Below, piece after piece: positions 7,578 to 15,910 of a DNA stretch of 64,000 bases; the stretch's first letter is position 1, and each line of letters opens with the position of its first letter. Under the pieces are notes generated by a model that saw nothing but the letters and a program-made list of their open reading frames with translations, was not told where the DNA came from and did no database searches. The stretch covers positions 3,775,001 through 3,839,000 of the forward strand of contig NZ_CP107716.1 in NCBI RefSeq assembly GCF_025854335.1, written 5' to 3'. The translations under genes were made by a program, and so were the position numbers. The stretch is from Pelagibacterium flavum (GTDB lineage: Bacteria; Pseudomonadota; Alphaproteobacteria; Rhizobiales; Devosiaceae).

Positions 7578-8548
7578 TGCGAACGCTCCGGCGCCAGTAG
7601 GTGGCAGGCGGCGAGCCCACCATGGGGAGCCGGCAGCATGGGGGGCCGCTCGACCGCGCAGACATCCATGCTGAGCGGACACCGCGTGTGGTAGGGGCAC
7701 CCCGAAGGGGGATCGAGAGGGCTGGGCAATTCTCCCTGCGGCGGCAATTCGGGCTCGGGTGCATCGGGATCGGGCGGTAGCGCAGCAGCCAGCATGGCCT
7801 TGGTATAGGGGTGGCCGGGCCGGGTGCAGATCGCCTCGGCGCTACCGCGCTCTATGACGCGCCCCAGATACATGACCACGACATCGTGGGCCATGAACCG
7901 GACAGTTGCCAGATCGTGGGAGATGAACACGCATCCCAGCCCGTATTCGTCCTGGAGATCCTTGAGAATATTGAGGATCTGCGCCCGGATGGAGATGTCC
8001 TGGGACGATACGGGCTCATCGAGCATGAGAATTTGCGGTTTCGAGGCGATGGCCCGCGCAATGGCGATGCGCTGACGCTGACCGCCGGAAAATTCGTTCG
8101 GGAATCGCCGGGCGTCCTCTGCCCTGAGCCCCACCGCCTCGAGCACTTCGGCCACCCGGCGCGCAATATCGGCTTTGGACAGATCGGGTATGGTCGAGAG
8201 CGGCTCGGCTATGATCTTTCCCACCCGCATGCGGGGATCGAGCGACGAAAAGGGGTTCTGGAACACCGGCTGGACCGCCCGTCTGAAATCCCGGCGCTCG
8301 GTGGCCGACATTTCGGAAAATGTCTTGCCCCTGAACCGCACCTCGCCGGAACTGGGCGTATCGAGCAGCAACAGCATGCGGTTGAGCGTTGTCTTGCCGC
8401 AGCCCGATTCCCCGACAATGCCCAGCGTGCGTCCGGGCTCCAGCGAAAGATCGAGTTCGGTGACCGCGTGGAGGTCCTGCATGCGGCCGCGATGCCGAAC
8501 CTTGAAGACCCGGCCAAGGCCCCGGGCGGAGAGGATCGGTTGGGTCAT
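7574..8548 (-). CDS. Oligopeptide-type ABC transporter ATP-binding protein (DppF/OppF class)
   Basis: The 324-residue ATPase has Walker A GESGCGKTT near residue 47, the signature SGGQRQRIAIARA, Walker B ILMLDEPVSSQD, and the C-terminal oligopeptide/HPY segment CPYHTRCPLSMDVC that is diagnostic for the Opp/Dpp/Nik family. It is coupled by ATGA on both sides, to the other ATPase upstream and to the CapA-like gene downstream. With DppD-like, DppC-like, DppB-like and a solute-binding protein it completes a five-component importer. Confidence 0.93.
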   Translation of the reverse strand: MTQPILSARGLGRVFKVRHRGRMQDLHAVTELDLSLEPGRTLGIVGESGCGKTTLNRMLLLLDTPSSGEVRFRGKTFSEMSATERRDFRRAVQPVFQNPFSSLDPRMRVGKIIAEPLSTIPDLSKADIARRVAEVLEAVGLRAEDARRFPNEFSGGQRQRIAIARAIASKPQILMLDEPVSSQDISIRAQILNILKDLQDEYGLGCVFISHDLATVRFMAHDVVVMYLGRVIERGSAEAICTRPGHPYTKAMLAAALPPDPDAPEPELPPQGELPSPLDPPSGCPYHTRCPLSMDVCAVERPPMLPAPHGGLAACHLLAPERSQ

Positions 8549-9552
8549 GCCGCACCTGCCTGTGCGCCGAGGGGAAACCAGCAGCGCGCCGTGTGCCCGG
8601 CGCCCAGCGTCACGGTTGGCGGCGCCGTGCGGCACTGCGGCTGTGCGTTGGCGCAGCGGGGATGAAAGCGACATCCGGCCGGGCGGGCGCCCACGGTGGG
8701 CGGGCTGCCCGGAATGGTGGGCAGCCGATCGAGGGCCGTATCGAGTGTCGGCACGCTATCGAGCAGGGCACGGGCGTACCAATGGGCGGGCCGGGCGAAA
8801 ATATCGCGCACCGGGCCCTGTTCGACGATCTCCCCGGCATACATGACCGCCACACGGTCGCACATTCTGGCCACCACCCCGAAATCGTGGGTGATAAACA
8901 GCATGGCCATGCCCAGCCGCCGCTGGAGGTCCTTGAGAAGGTCGAGAAACTGGTACTGGATCGTGACGTCCAGCGACGTGGTGGGCTCGTCCGCGATCAG
9001 CAGCTTGGGTGCGCGGGTGAGCGATATCGCTCCGACGACGCGCTGGCGCATGCCGCCGCTCATCTGGTGGGGGTAGTTGGCCAGCCGCGCCTGCGCAGAG
9101 GGTATCTTTACGCTTTCGAGCGCGGCGACGGCCCGTTCCTCAAGACTGCCACTGGCTGTCGCGTGAAGGCGGAGCGCCTCCCTGAGCTGGTTTCCCACGG
9201 AAAAGACAGGATTGAGCGAGGCCATCGGGTCCTGCAGGATCATGGAGATCTCGCCGCCGCGGATGGCGGCCAGCTCGTTCTTGCCCAGCCGCGCGATGTC
9301 ACGGTCCTGATAAAGGATTTCGCCCGACAACCCCTTGTCGAGCAGCGGCGGCAGCAGGCGCAGCAGGGCCATGCCGAGCGTTGTCTTGCCCGAACCGCTT
9401 TCGCCCACCAGACCGACCGTCTCGCCGGCCTGGATGGCCAGGTTCACGTTTTCGATCAGCGCGGGCGCGTCCGGCTGTCGACCCAGTTGCACGCTGACGT
9501 CGCGCATTTCGAGCAGCGGCGCCCCTTCGCCGCGGGAAGTCTCATGAACCAT
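8545..9552 (-). CDS. Oligopeptide-type ABC transporter ATP-binding protein (DppD/OppD class)
   Basis: A 335-residue ATPase with Walker A GESGSGKTT near residue 48, signature MSGGMRQRVVGA, Walker B LLIADEPTTSLDVT and the C-terminal CRFHPRCANAQPQC motif typical of this subfamily. The chosen ATG at 9552 shares one base with the stop of the upstream permease (TGATG), which argues against a longer reading that runs into the permease gene. It pairs with the second ATPase as the energy module of the importer. Confidence 0.93.
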   Translation of the reverse strand: MVHETSRGEGAPLLEMRDVSVQLGRQPDAPALIENVNLAIQAGETVGLVGESGSGKTTLGMALLRLLPPLLDKGLSGEILYQDRDIARLGKNELAAIRGGEISMILQDPMASLNPVFSVGNQLREALRLHATASGSLEERAVAALESVKIPSAQARLANYPHQMSGGMRQRVVGAISLTRAPKLLIADEPTTSLDVTIQYQFLDLLKDLQRRLGMAMLFITHDFGVVARMCDRVAVMYAGEIVEQGPVRDIFARPAHWYARALLDSVPTLDTALDRLPTIPGSPPTVGARPAGCRFHPRCANAQPQCRTAPPTVTLGAGHTARCWFPLGAQAGAA

Positions 9553-10469
9553 CAGATATTGCGTCCTCTGAGTGCGGGGTTGATCTTGTCGGCAAGCGCG
9601 TCGCCAACGATGTTGACCGACATGACGGTCAAAAGGATCGCGAGCCCGGGGATCATGCACAGCCACCAGGCCGAGGTGATATAGGAGCGGCCATCGGCAA
9701 CCATCGAGCCCCATGAGGGCGCCGGGGGTGGAACGCCGACACCGAGAAAGCTCAGCGAGGCTTCGAGCACGATCACGACGCCGACCTGGAGCGTGGCGAT
9801 GACGATGAGCGATGGCGCGATATTGGGCAGGATATGGCGCCCGATGATCCTGAAATCGGACAGGCCCGATGTGCGCGCCAGATCGACATAATCCTCGTTG
9901 CGGATCTTGAGGGTCTCCCCACGCGCCATGCGTGCATACTGGCTCCAGAGCACCAGCGAGATCACGATGATGATGTTGGTAAAGCTGGGGCCGGAGATGG
10001 CGCCAAGCAACAGCGCCAGAAGAATCACCGGAAACGAGAGCGCCAGGTCAACGAGCCGCATGAAGATCCTGTCCGTCCAGCCGCCGAAATAGCCGGCCAG
10101 CGTGCCCACCGCAGTTCCCATCGCCCCCGCGATCGCTATGACCAGCGCACAGACGGTGAGCGAAATTCGCGCACCGGCGATCAGGCGCGAGAGGATGTCG
10201 CGTCCCAGCCTGTCGGTACCGAGCGGATGCGTCCAGGAGCCGCCCTCCTGCCAGGCGGGCGGATCGAGCCGTGCCCTAAGGGAGCCGGCAAGCGGATCAT
10301 GGGGCGAAATGAGCGGTCCCAGAAGCGCCACGAGCACGAAGATCGCCAAGAGCACCATGGCCAGTCGCACCGTCCAGCCGAACTGGCCCCATAGCCCGGC
10401 GATTGCCGCAAACTTGCCCTGAAGGCGAGAGGGAGTACCCATCGCATTGGTCTGGATAGGGTCGGTCAT
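9552..10469 (-). CDS. Oligopeptide-type ABC transporter permease (DppC/OppC class)
   Basis: The 305-residue protein has about six membrane segments, beginning with LAMVLLAIFVLVALLGPLIS near residue 36. The soluble segment with HPLGTDRLGRDILSRLIAGA is typical of the DppC half. The ATPase-contacting EAA loop is EDYVDLARTSGLSDFRIIGR. FLGVGVPPPAPSWGSM near the C-terminus is also a subfamily hallmark. It overlaps both neighbours by one base, so the operon is tightly coupled. Confidence 0.93.
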   Translation of the reverse strand: MTDPIQTNAMGTPSRLQGKFAAIAGLWGQFGWTVRLAMVLLAIFVLVALLGPLISPHDPLAGSLRARLDPPAWQEGGSWTHPLGTDRLGRDILSRLIAGARISLTVCALVIAIAGAMGTAVGTLAGYFGGWTDRIFMRLVDLALSFPVILLALLLGAISGPSFTNIIIVISLVLWSQYARMARGETLKIRNEDYVDLARTSGLSDFRIIGRHILPNIAPSLIVIATLQVGVVIVLEASLSFLGVGVPPPAPSWGSMVADGRSYITSAWWLCMIPGLAILLTVMSVNIVGDALADKINPALRGRNI

Positions 10470-11392
10470 CAGCCCCGGCTCCGCATGCGCGGGTCAACGA
10501 TCACGTAAAGGATGTCGACCAGAAGGTTGGCGAGAATGAACAGGGCGGTGATGACGAGCACGACCGTCTGAACGACGGGGAAATCGCGGGCCAGGATCGA
10601 CTCGTAGGCCAGCCTGCCAATGCCCGGCCAAGCGAAAACGGTTTCCACCACCACCGCGCCGGTGATCATCACGGCAAAGAACGTCCCCATGAAGGTGATG
10701 ACGGGAATAAGGCTGTTGGCCAGGGCGTGTTTCCAGACAACCACGGCTTCCGAAAGCCCTTTGACGCGCGCGAGCTTTATGTATTCGCTGCCCAGCGCCT
10801 CGAGCATGCTGGCCCGCACCAGCCGGGTGATGGCGGCAAGGGTAAACAGGCCCAGGGTCGCCGCGGGTAGGATATAGTGCTCCCACTGGCCGTAACCGGA
10901 GGTGGGCAGCCACCGCAATTGCACGGCAAAGACATACATCAGGACAATGCCGAGCCAGAAGCTGGGAACCGACTGTCCGACAAGCGCCACGAGACGGGCC
11001 GCGATATCGACTGGCGTATTGTGCATCACCGCCGCGAAAACCCCGAAAACGATGCCGATGACCAGCGTAAACACCAAAGCGACACCGGCAAGGCTGAGCG
11101 AAGCGGGAAGGCGCGAGAGCACGAGATCTATGGACGGCTCGGCGCTGGCGGTCAGCGAGCGGCCGAAATCCCCGGTCAGGGCGTTGCCGATGAAAGTGAG
11201 ATACTGAACCGGAAGCGAGCGATCCAGACCAAGCTCTGCGATCAATGCCTGCCGGTCGGCCTCGGTGGCACCATCACCGAGCATCAACGCGACCGGGTCG
11301 CCGGTGAGCCTGCTGAGCAGGAAGATCACGAGACTCATAAGGAGCAGTGCGATCAGGGCTTCGGTGATGCGGGTTGCGATGAGCTTGAGCAT
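10469..11392 (-). CDS. Oligopeptide-type ABC transporter permease (DppB/OppB class)
   Basis: A 307-residue inner membrane permease. It opens with the family's first membrane segment (ALIALLLMSLVIFLLSRLTG), carries GLDRSLPVQYLTFIGNALTG, and has the EAA loop EYIKLARVKGLSEAVVVWKH near residue 195. The ATG at 11392 is preferred over an upstream frame extension because homologues start at this position. It is the first membrane gene after the binding-protein gene, separated by a terminator-like hairpin. Confidence 0.93.
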   Translation of the reverse strand: MLKLIATRITEALIALLLMSLVIFLLSRLTGDPVALMLGDGATEADRQALIAELGLDRSLPVQYLTFIGNALTGDFGRSLTASAEPSIDLVLSRLPASLSLAGVALVFTLVIGIVFGVFAAVMHNTPVDIAARLVALVGQSVPSFWLGIVLMYVFAVQLRWLPTSGYGQWEHYILPAATLGLFTLAAITRLVRASMLEALGSEYIKLARVKGLSEAVVVWKHALANSLIPVITFMGTFFAVMITGAVVVETVFAWPGIGRLAYESILARDFPVVQTVVLVITALFILANLLVDILYVIVDPRMRSRG

Positions 11393-11415
11393 GCCTGTTC
11401 CGTGATGTTCCGCCC

Positions 11416-11459
11416 AAAAACACAGCCCCGGCCCGACCTGCAAAGGGCCGGGCCGGGGC
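11416..11459 (-). terminator. Hairpin plus T-tract between binding-protein and permease genes
   Basis: A perfect 10-base stem (GCCCCGGCCC at 11425-11434 with its complement at 11450-11459) is followed on the minus strand by TGTGTTTTT. It looks like an intrinsic terminator that would let only part of the transcripts continue into the permease genes, giving excess binding protein. Confidence 0.7.
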
Positions 11460-11470
11460 AAAGCAGGAGA

Positions 11471-13051
11471 TTATTGAGCCCTGGTGGCGCGGTCGAAATT
11501 CCAGCCATAGGCACCCGAGATGTCCCATTCACCCACCTTGTCGCTGACCCCGTAGGGCTCGTTGGCAAGGGCGATGAACACACCGGCCGCTTCGTCGCGC
11601 AGATACTGCCCGATCTCGGTAAAGAGAGCCGAGCGGGTTTGCGCGTCCTCTTCGCTCGAGAACTGCTGGATCATCGCCTCGAGTTCGGGCGAGGTGAAGC
11701 TGGCGAACAGGCTGTCCTGCATGAAGCCTGCCTCGAGCCCGTTGGCTGCGCTGGCGAACGGAAAGCCGCGATGGGTCCAGACGTAATCACTGGCCTGCCC
11801 CTGGGTCCATGCGGTGCGGATCGAGGGCCAGTCGACCGGCTCGATGGTGGTGTTGACTCCGATGTCCTGCCAGTAGAGCGCCACGGCCTCGGCCATAAGC
11901 GGCAGTTCGGCGCCGGGTGCGGTGGTAAAGGTCTTGAGGGTGATGTCAAACCCGTCCGGATAGCCCGCTTCGGCCAGCAATTGGCGCGCCATATCGGGAT
12001 CATAGGGATAGGGCTCGACCTCCGACCACGCCGGCACCGGCGTATCGCTCGCCGCAATCGTGGCTTCACCCTGGAACAGCTCATCGATGATGGTCTGCTT
12101 GTCCACCGCGTAGTTGAGGGCCTGACGCACTTCGCGGCTGGCCCAGGGCGTATCGGGGTTGTACCGCGCGGGGTCGGTCTGAATCAGACCGCCGAAGCGC
12201 ACCACCGGCGACCACGTCGCCTGTGCCGAGACAATCCGCAACCCTGCATTTTCCACTGTGGGAATGGAATCAAATCCGATCGGGGCAATATCGGCCTCCC
12301 CGGTCTGCAACATTGCAACACGGGTCGATTCTTCGGGGACCACGCGGAAGGAGACCGTTTCGAATTCGGGGTTCACACGCCAGTGGTCGCCCACATCCTC
12401 GCGCAGTGTCATGAGGATTTCCGAGCCGGACGTGACGTTTTCGAGGACATAGGGCCCGGTTCCGATGGGACGGGCCTGGGCTTCATCGGCCCCCAACTCA
12501 TCGAAATAGGCCTTCGAGACGATGCCCAGTTGCTGGCCGGAGCCGAAATAGCCCTTGGCAAGCTCGAAATCGGGGACGTTGAGATTGACAACGACGGTGC
12601 GCTCGTCCGGCGTCTGCACGGATGCGATGGCGCGGCGCATGGCCGAAGCGGGGCCGGCGCGCGAATCTTCCCCGATCAGGCGGGCGATCGAATAGGCGAC
12701 GTCCTCGGACGTCAGTTCGCCGTAGCCACCCGCGAATTCGATCCCCTCGCGCAGATGGAAGGTCCATGTCCTGCCATCGGGGCTCATGTCCCAGGATTGG
12801 GCAAGGCCAGGAACTGCTTCACCGGTCTCGGGGTCGATATAGGTCAGGTATTCATAGGCAAGATCGAGATAGGTCTTGCGCTGGCCGCTGCCGCCCCAGG
12901 GCGTCATGGTTTCTTCCGAAAAGGTCGAAAGCGCGACGACCAGTTCGTCGGCCTGCGCCCAGGCCGGTGTGGCCGGAGCAACGATCAGTGTCGTTGCGCA
13001 CAGCAGCGCGGCCAGTGTGGTCTTTCTGAAATTTCCGAGCATTCGTTCCAT
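11471..13051 (-). CDS. Oligopeptide-type ABC transporter solute-binding protein
   Basis: A 526-residue periplasmic binding protein of the SBP_bac_5 family. A Sec signal peptide covers about the first 32 residues and ends in PAWAQA. The mature part has TPWGGSGQRKTYLDLAYEYL and the family signature region around LAQSWDMSPDGRTWTFHLRE, ending with ALNYAVDK-type segments near residue 215. Members bind peptides, nickel, opines or plant-derived small molecules, so the ligand cannot be read off. It is the first gene of the importer operon, with the GntR regulator divergent. Confidence 0.93.
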   Translation of the reverse strand: MERMLGNFRKTTLAALLCATTLIVAPATPAWAQADELVVALSTFSEETMTPWGGSGQRKTYLDLAYEYLTYIDPETGEAVPGLAQSWDMSPDGRTWTFHLREGIEFAGGYGELTSEDVAYSIARLIGEDSRAGPASAMRRAIASVQTPDERTVVVNLNVPDFELAKGYFGSGQQLGIVSKAYFDELGADEAQARPIGTGPYVLENVTSGSEILMTLREDVGDHWRVNPEFETVSFRVVPEESTRVAMLQTGEADIAPIGFDSIPTVENAGLRIVSAQATWSPVVRFGGLIQTDPARYNPDTPWASREVRQALNYAVDKQTIIDELFQGEATIAASDTPVPAWSEVEPYPYDPDMARQLLAEAGYPDGFDITLKTFTTAPGAELPLMAEAVALYWQDIGVNTTIEPVDWPSIRTAWTQGQASDYVWTHRGFPFASAANGLEAGFMQDSLFASFTSPELEAMIQQFSSEEDAQTRSALFTEIGQYLRDEAAGVFIALANEPYGVSDKVGEWDISGAYGWNFDRATRAQ

Positions 13052-13118
13052 ATCTTTCCTCCCTCAGCTATGGCCCGATTTTGGTAATGTTATAGTTCAG
13101 AACAAAGAAGTCAACAAA

Positions 13119-13136
13119 ATTGTCGACTATATTGTG
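13119..13136. promoter_or_regulatory. Candidate GntR operator, site 1
   Basis: ATTGTCGACTAT at 13119-13130 differs by one base from the perfect palindrome ATTGTCGACAAT found in front of the P450 gene. The wider string GTCGACTATATTGTG (13122-13136) recurs there with one change. It lies between the divergent importer operon and gntR. FCD-type GntR regulators commonly bind TTGTnnACAA-like palindromes, so assignment to the neighbouring GntR is plausible. Confidence 0.65.
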
Positions 13137-13183
13137 TCGCGGCATTTGACTTGCCGCGAGCGGCGGCTGTAAGTTCGCCTCCA

Positions 13184-13879
13184 ATGTCAACCACCACCGG
13201 ACCCGCCTTGATGGATGAGCCCACGGCCAGCGGCCCGTTACCGACCAGCGCCATCGCAGAACAGATCAAGGCGCGCATTCACAGCGGCGCCTATGCGCCC
13301 GGCCAGAGACTCATCGAAGTCGATCTGGCCGAGGAATATGCAGCCGGGCGCGGCCGCATCCGCGAGGTCTTCAAGACCCTGGTCGGCCAGGGCTATCTCG
13401 AATTCGTCGCCAATCGCGGCGTCTATGTCCGCCGTTTCACCCGCGCCGAAATCCTTGAAATGGGCAGGGTGCGGGAGGTCCTTGAGGGTCTTTCGGCGCG
13501 CCTTGCTGCCGAAACCGAACTCTCGCCCGACCAGCGGGCGGCCCTCCAAGCCCATCAGGCGCGCCTTGATGCCGCTGTCGCCGCTCATGACGTGGACACC
13601 TACAACAGGGAAAATTTCGCCTATCACGCCACGATCTGCACCATTGCCGGCAATCGACACATCGAGGAGTTTCTCCATCGCGTCCGCCTGCCTCTTTACC
13701 GGCTGCAGTTGCCGCGGAATTTTTCCTCCGATTCCATGGCCAATTCCAACCGGGACCACCAGGTGGTCACCGCCTCCATTCTTGCCGGAAATCCCGATGC
13801 GGCCGAGGCCGCCATGCGCGCGCATGTCCGTGCCGGCAACGCTCATGTCATGCGCCTTGCCGCCCACCATTTCAGCTAG
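13184..13879 (+). CDS. GntR-family (FCD domain) transcriptional regulator
   Basis: A 231-residue regulator. The N-terminal winged helix has AIAEQIKARIHSGAYAPGQR and LAEEYAAGRGRIREVFKTL, and VANRGVYVRRFT ends the DNA-binding domain near residue 85. The all-helical FCD ligand domain follows, with NFAYHATICTIAGN and a C-terminal RDHQVVTASILAGN, whose histidines are the usual metal/ligand site. The ATG at 13184 is used; an in-frame TTG at 13151 and an ATG at 13211 are alternatives. It is divergent from the importer operon and convergent (4-base overlap) with the P450. It probably controls both. Confidence 0.9.
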   Translation: MSTTTGPALMDEPTASGPLPTSAIAEQIKARIHSGAYAPGQRLIEVDLAEEYAAGRGRIREVFKTLVGQGYLEFVANRGVYVRRFTRAEILEMGRVREVLEGLSARLAAETELSPDQRAALQAHQARLDAAVAAHDVDTYNRENFAYHATICTIAGNRHIEEFLHRVRLPLYRLQLPRNFSSDSMANSNRDHQVVTASILAGNPDAAEAAMRAHVRAGNAHVMRLAAHHFS

Positions 13880-15132
13880 CCCCGTTCACCGGCCGGCTCG
13901 CGCCGAAAGCGCACCGGCACCGACAGCGGACCGTATTCGGGCCATGTCGTCATGGGGGTCGGGCCAGCCAGTTCCCACCCCGATGTGCGCCTGACCAGTT
14001 CTTCGAGCGTGACCCTGAGCATCAGGCGCGCCAGGGGTGCGCCGGCGCATTGGTGCGGACCGAGCCCGAACGCGACATGCTGTTTGGCGTTCGTCCGGTC
14101 GAGCCGGAAACTGTCGGGATCCTCGAAAGCCTCCGGGTCGCGGTTGGCAGAGGTAAAGGCAAGCGCGATCGGCTCGTCCTTTGCAATCGTGCGGCCGCCG
14201 ATTTCCACGTCGGCCTTTGCGGTGCGGGCAAAGCCGCGATAGGGCGTATAGAGCCGCAGCAACTCCTCGAGAGCCGCAGGCACAAGCGACGGATCGTTCT
14301 TGAGCAGCGCGAAGTGATCGGGGTTCCGGGCCAGATGGACCGCCATCGAGCCGGTGAATGTCGTTGGCGCGATAATGCCCACCACGAGCAATTGCCGTAT
14401 CGTGCCCAGGATCATGTCCTCGGGCAGCGCCTTTCCATCCTCGTCCCGTGCCGCCAGCAGCGCGCTTGTGGGGTCGGACGCAGGATCGAGGGGCGCGGCC
14501 TTGCGCTCGGCGATGATGTCGCGGGCCACGTCATAGAGAAACAGGCTCGTTTCCTCGAGCTTGGCGGTATCTCTCACCTGCAGCGCCCGATTGAAATCGG
14601 CCCCGATATTGCGGATTTTTTCAGCCTGCCGGGGCGGAATATGAAAGAATTCGGCCAGGACGAAAATCGGTAGCCGGTAGGAAAAGTCCACGCAGATATC
14701 GGCCTCGCCACGCTCGACCAGCGGCGCGAGCAGATCGGAGACGATGGTGCGAACCACCGGCTCCCAGGCCGCCATCCGGTCGGAGCTGAACAGCGGTGAA
14801 ATGGCTCTGCGATATGGGGTGTGCTCGGGCGGGTCGAGATGCAGGGGCGGCCGCCGCCCGGAGGTGGCGACCCGAGGGACGACATTCTGCTTTGCCGTCG
14901 AAAAGGTCTGAGAATCGGCAAGGACGCGGACGACGTCGGCATAGCGGGTCACGACCCAGAAGCCTTCGAAATCGGCGCTGTGGGCCACGGGGCAGCGGCC
15001 CCGCAGATCCTTGAACAGTGCATGGGCATCGTCAAACCCCTCGACCGTATCGGCCTGGAATTCATGAAGGGTGTTTTCCGGCGGAACGAAGCTTTTGGCT
15101 TGCGGGCGGGACGATGTCGACATCACTACCAT
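13876..15132 (-). CDS. Cytochrome P450
   Basis: A 418-residue soluble bacterial P450. The heme loop FGLGPHQCAGAPLARL puts the thiolate ligand at Cys362. The K-helix ExxR is EELLR. The I-helix segment GIIAPTTFTGS lacks the acidic residue that normally precedes the conserved Thr for proton delivery. The start may be at 15132 or at a second ATG at 15123. No ferredoxin or reductase gene is nearby, so electrons must come from elsewhere. It likely hydroxylates or demethylates the compound handled by the importer and CoA-transferases. A GntR-type palindrome lies about 80 bases upstream. Confidence 0.93.
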   Translation of the reverse strand: MVVMSTSSRPQAKSFVPPENTLHEFQADTVEGFDDAHALFKDLRGRCPVAHSADFEGFWVVTRYADVVRVLADSQTFSTAKQNVVPRVATSGRRPPLHLDPPEHTPYRRAISPLFSSDRMAAWEPVVRTIVSDLLAPLVERGEADICVDFSYRLPIFVLAEFFHIPPRQAEKIRNIGADFNRALQVRDTAKLEETSLFLYDVARDIIAERKAAPLDPASDPTSALLAARDEDGKALPEDMILGTIRQLLVVGIIAPTTFTGSMAVHLARNPDHFALLKNDPSLVPAALEELLRLYTPYRGFARTAKADVEIGGRTIAKDEPIALAFTSANRDPEAFEDPDSFRLDRTNAKQHVAFGLGPHQCAGAPLARLMLRVTLEELVRRTSGWELAGPTPMTTWPEYGPLSVPVRFRREPAGERG

Positions 15133-15209
15133 ACGCCGCGCGCCGGTGAGTCGCGCAGCCCTTCAGGGTTCAAACGAGCAGGATCGGAAAGGCGTTACCT
15201 CACCGCAAT

Positions 15210-15239
15210 ATTGTCGACAATAACGTCGACTATATTTTG
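15210..15239 (-). promoter_or_regulatory. Candidate GntR operator, site 2 (tandem)
   Basis: A perfect palindrome ATTGTCGACAAT (15210-15221) is followed by a second GTCGAC core in GTCGACTATATTTTG (15225-15239), the two cores 12 bases apart. The latter string matches the site in front of the importer operon at 14 of 15 bases. The position upstream of the P450 gene suggests co-regulation with the importer. Confidence 0.65.
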
Positions 15240-15266
15240 GTCAAGCCCGTTTTTCGCCTCTGGAGG

Positions 15267-15797
15267 TTACCGCCAGTACCTGGCCAGCGTGGTGGGGGTG
15301 TGCATCGTGCCGTAGAGATAGTGCCAGAATCTCTTGCGCTCTGCGGGCGGCACCTGCTTCCAGACCGCGTCCACGGCGGCGTCGCCGCACCAATAGGCAT
15401 AAACGAACGGCGCCCTGAGATCGTGATGGAGGAAAGCCAGCCGTCCCCTGACCGTCTCGGTGGTCTGGTAGCCCTGAGCGGCGATAATGGGCACGATCTC
15501 CTCGATGGTCTTTTTCTCCTCATGCATCATCCAGGCCGCGTTGCAGCGCAATGCGCTGCGCAGGCGCTGCAATGCGACGGCGACCTGATCGCCGGGTGTA
15601 TCGAGCCAGTCGAGAAAGGCCATGCCGTTGTCGGCGATACCCTCAAACAGCGCGCTGGACGCCGAACTGGTAACCACCTGCGCGCCGTCGAGCGGCATGG
15701 TGCCGTCCGCGACGTAACGCTCGCGGAGCCCCAGATGGCCCGGAAATGCCTCGTGGGTGGCAAGGTGCTTGAGCGCGTAAACTGTATAAGGGAAATC
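15267..15797 (-). pseudogene. C-terminal remnant of a HExxPGH-type (DUF885-like) protein, truncated by IS21
   Basis: An open frame of 177 codons without its own start runs from the IS21 left end to a TAA at 15267. Near its beginning is HLATHEAFPGHLGLRER, a HExxPGH motif like that of DUF885-type putative zinc carboxypeptidases. The frame begins exactly at the element boundary, and the missing N-terminal part is not found on the other side of the element. A shorter product could start at the ATG at 15698, but it would lack the metal motif. I call it a broken gene; the family assignment rests on one motif. Confidence 0.65.
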
Positions 15798-15825
15798 TGT
15801 TGATTTCCGCTGAGAAGTGACCCGG
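15798..15825 (+). repeat. IS21 left terminal inverted repeat
   Basis: 28 bases starting TGTTGATTTC and ending GTGACCCGG. One mismatch to the right end. Confidence 0.9.
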
Positions 15826-15910
15826 TTCAGGGAGATTTTTCCACTGAGAAGTGACCCATGTTTGAACGCTATCCTGCTCGTTTTGGGCGGGAGATTTAGG
15901 AGTGTTGGAC

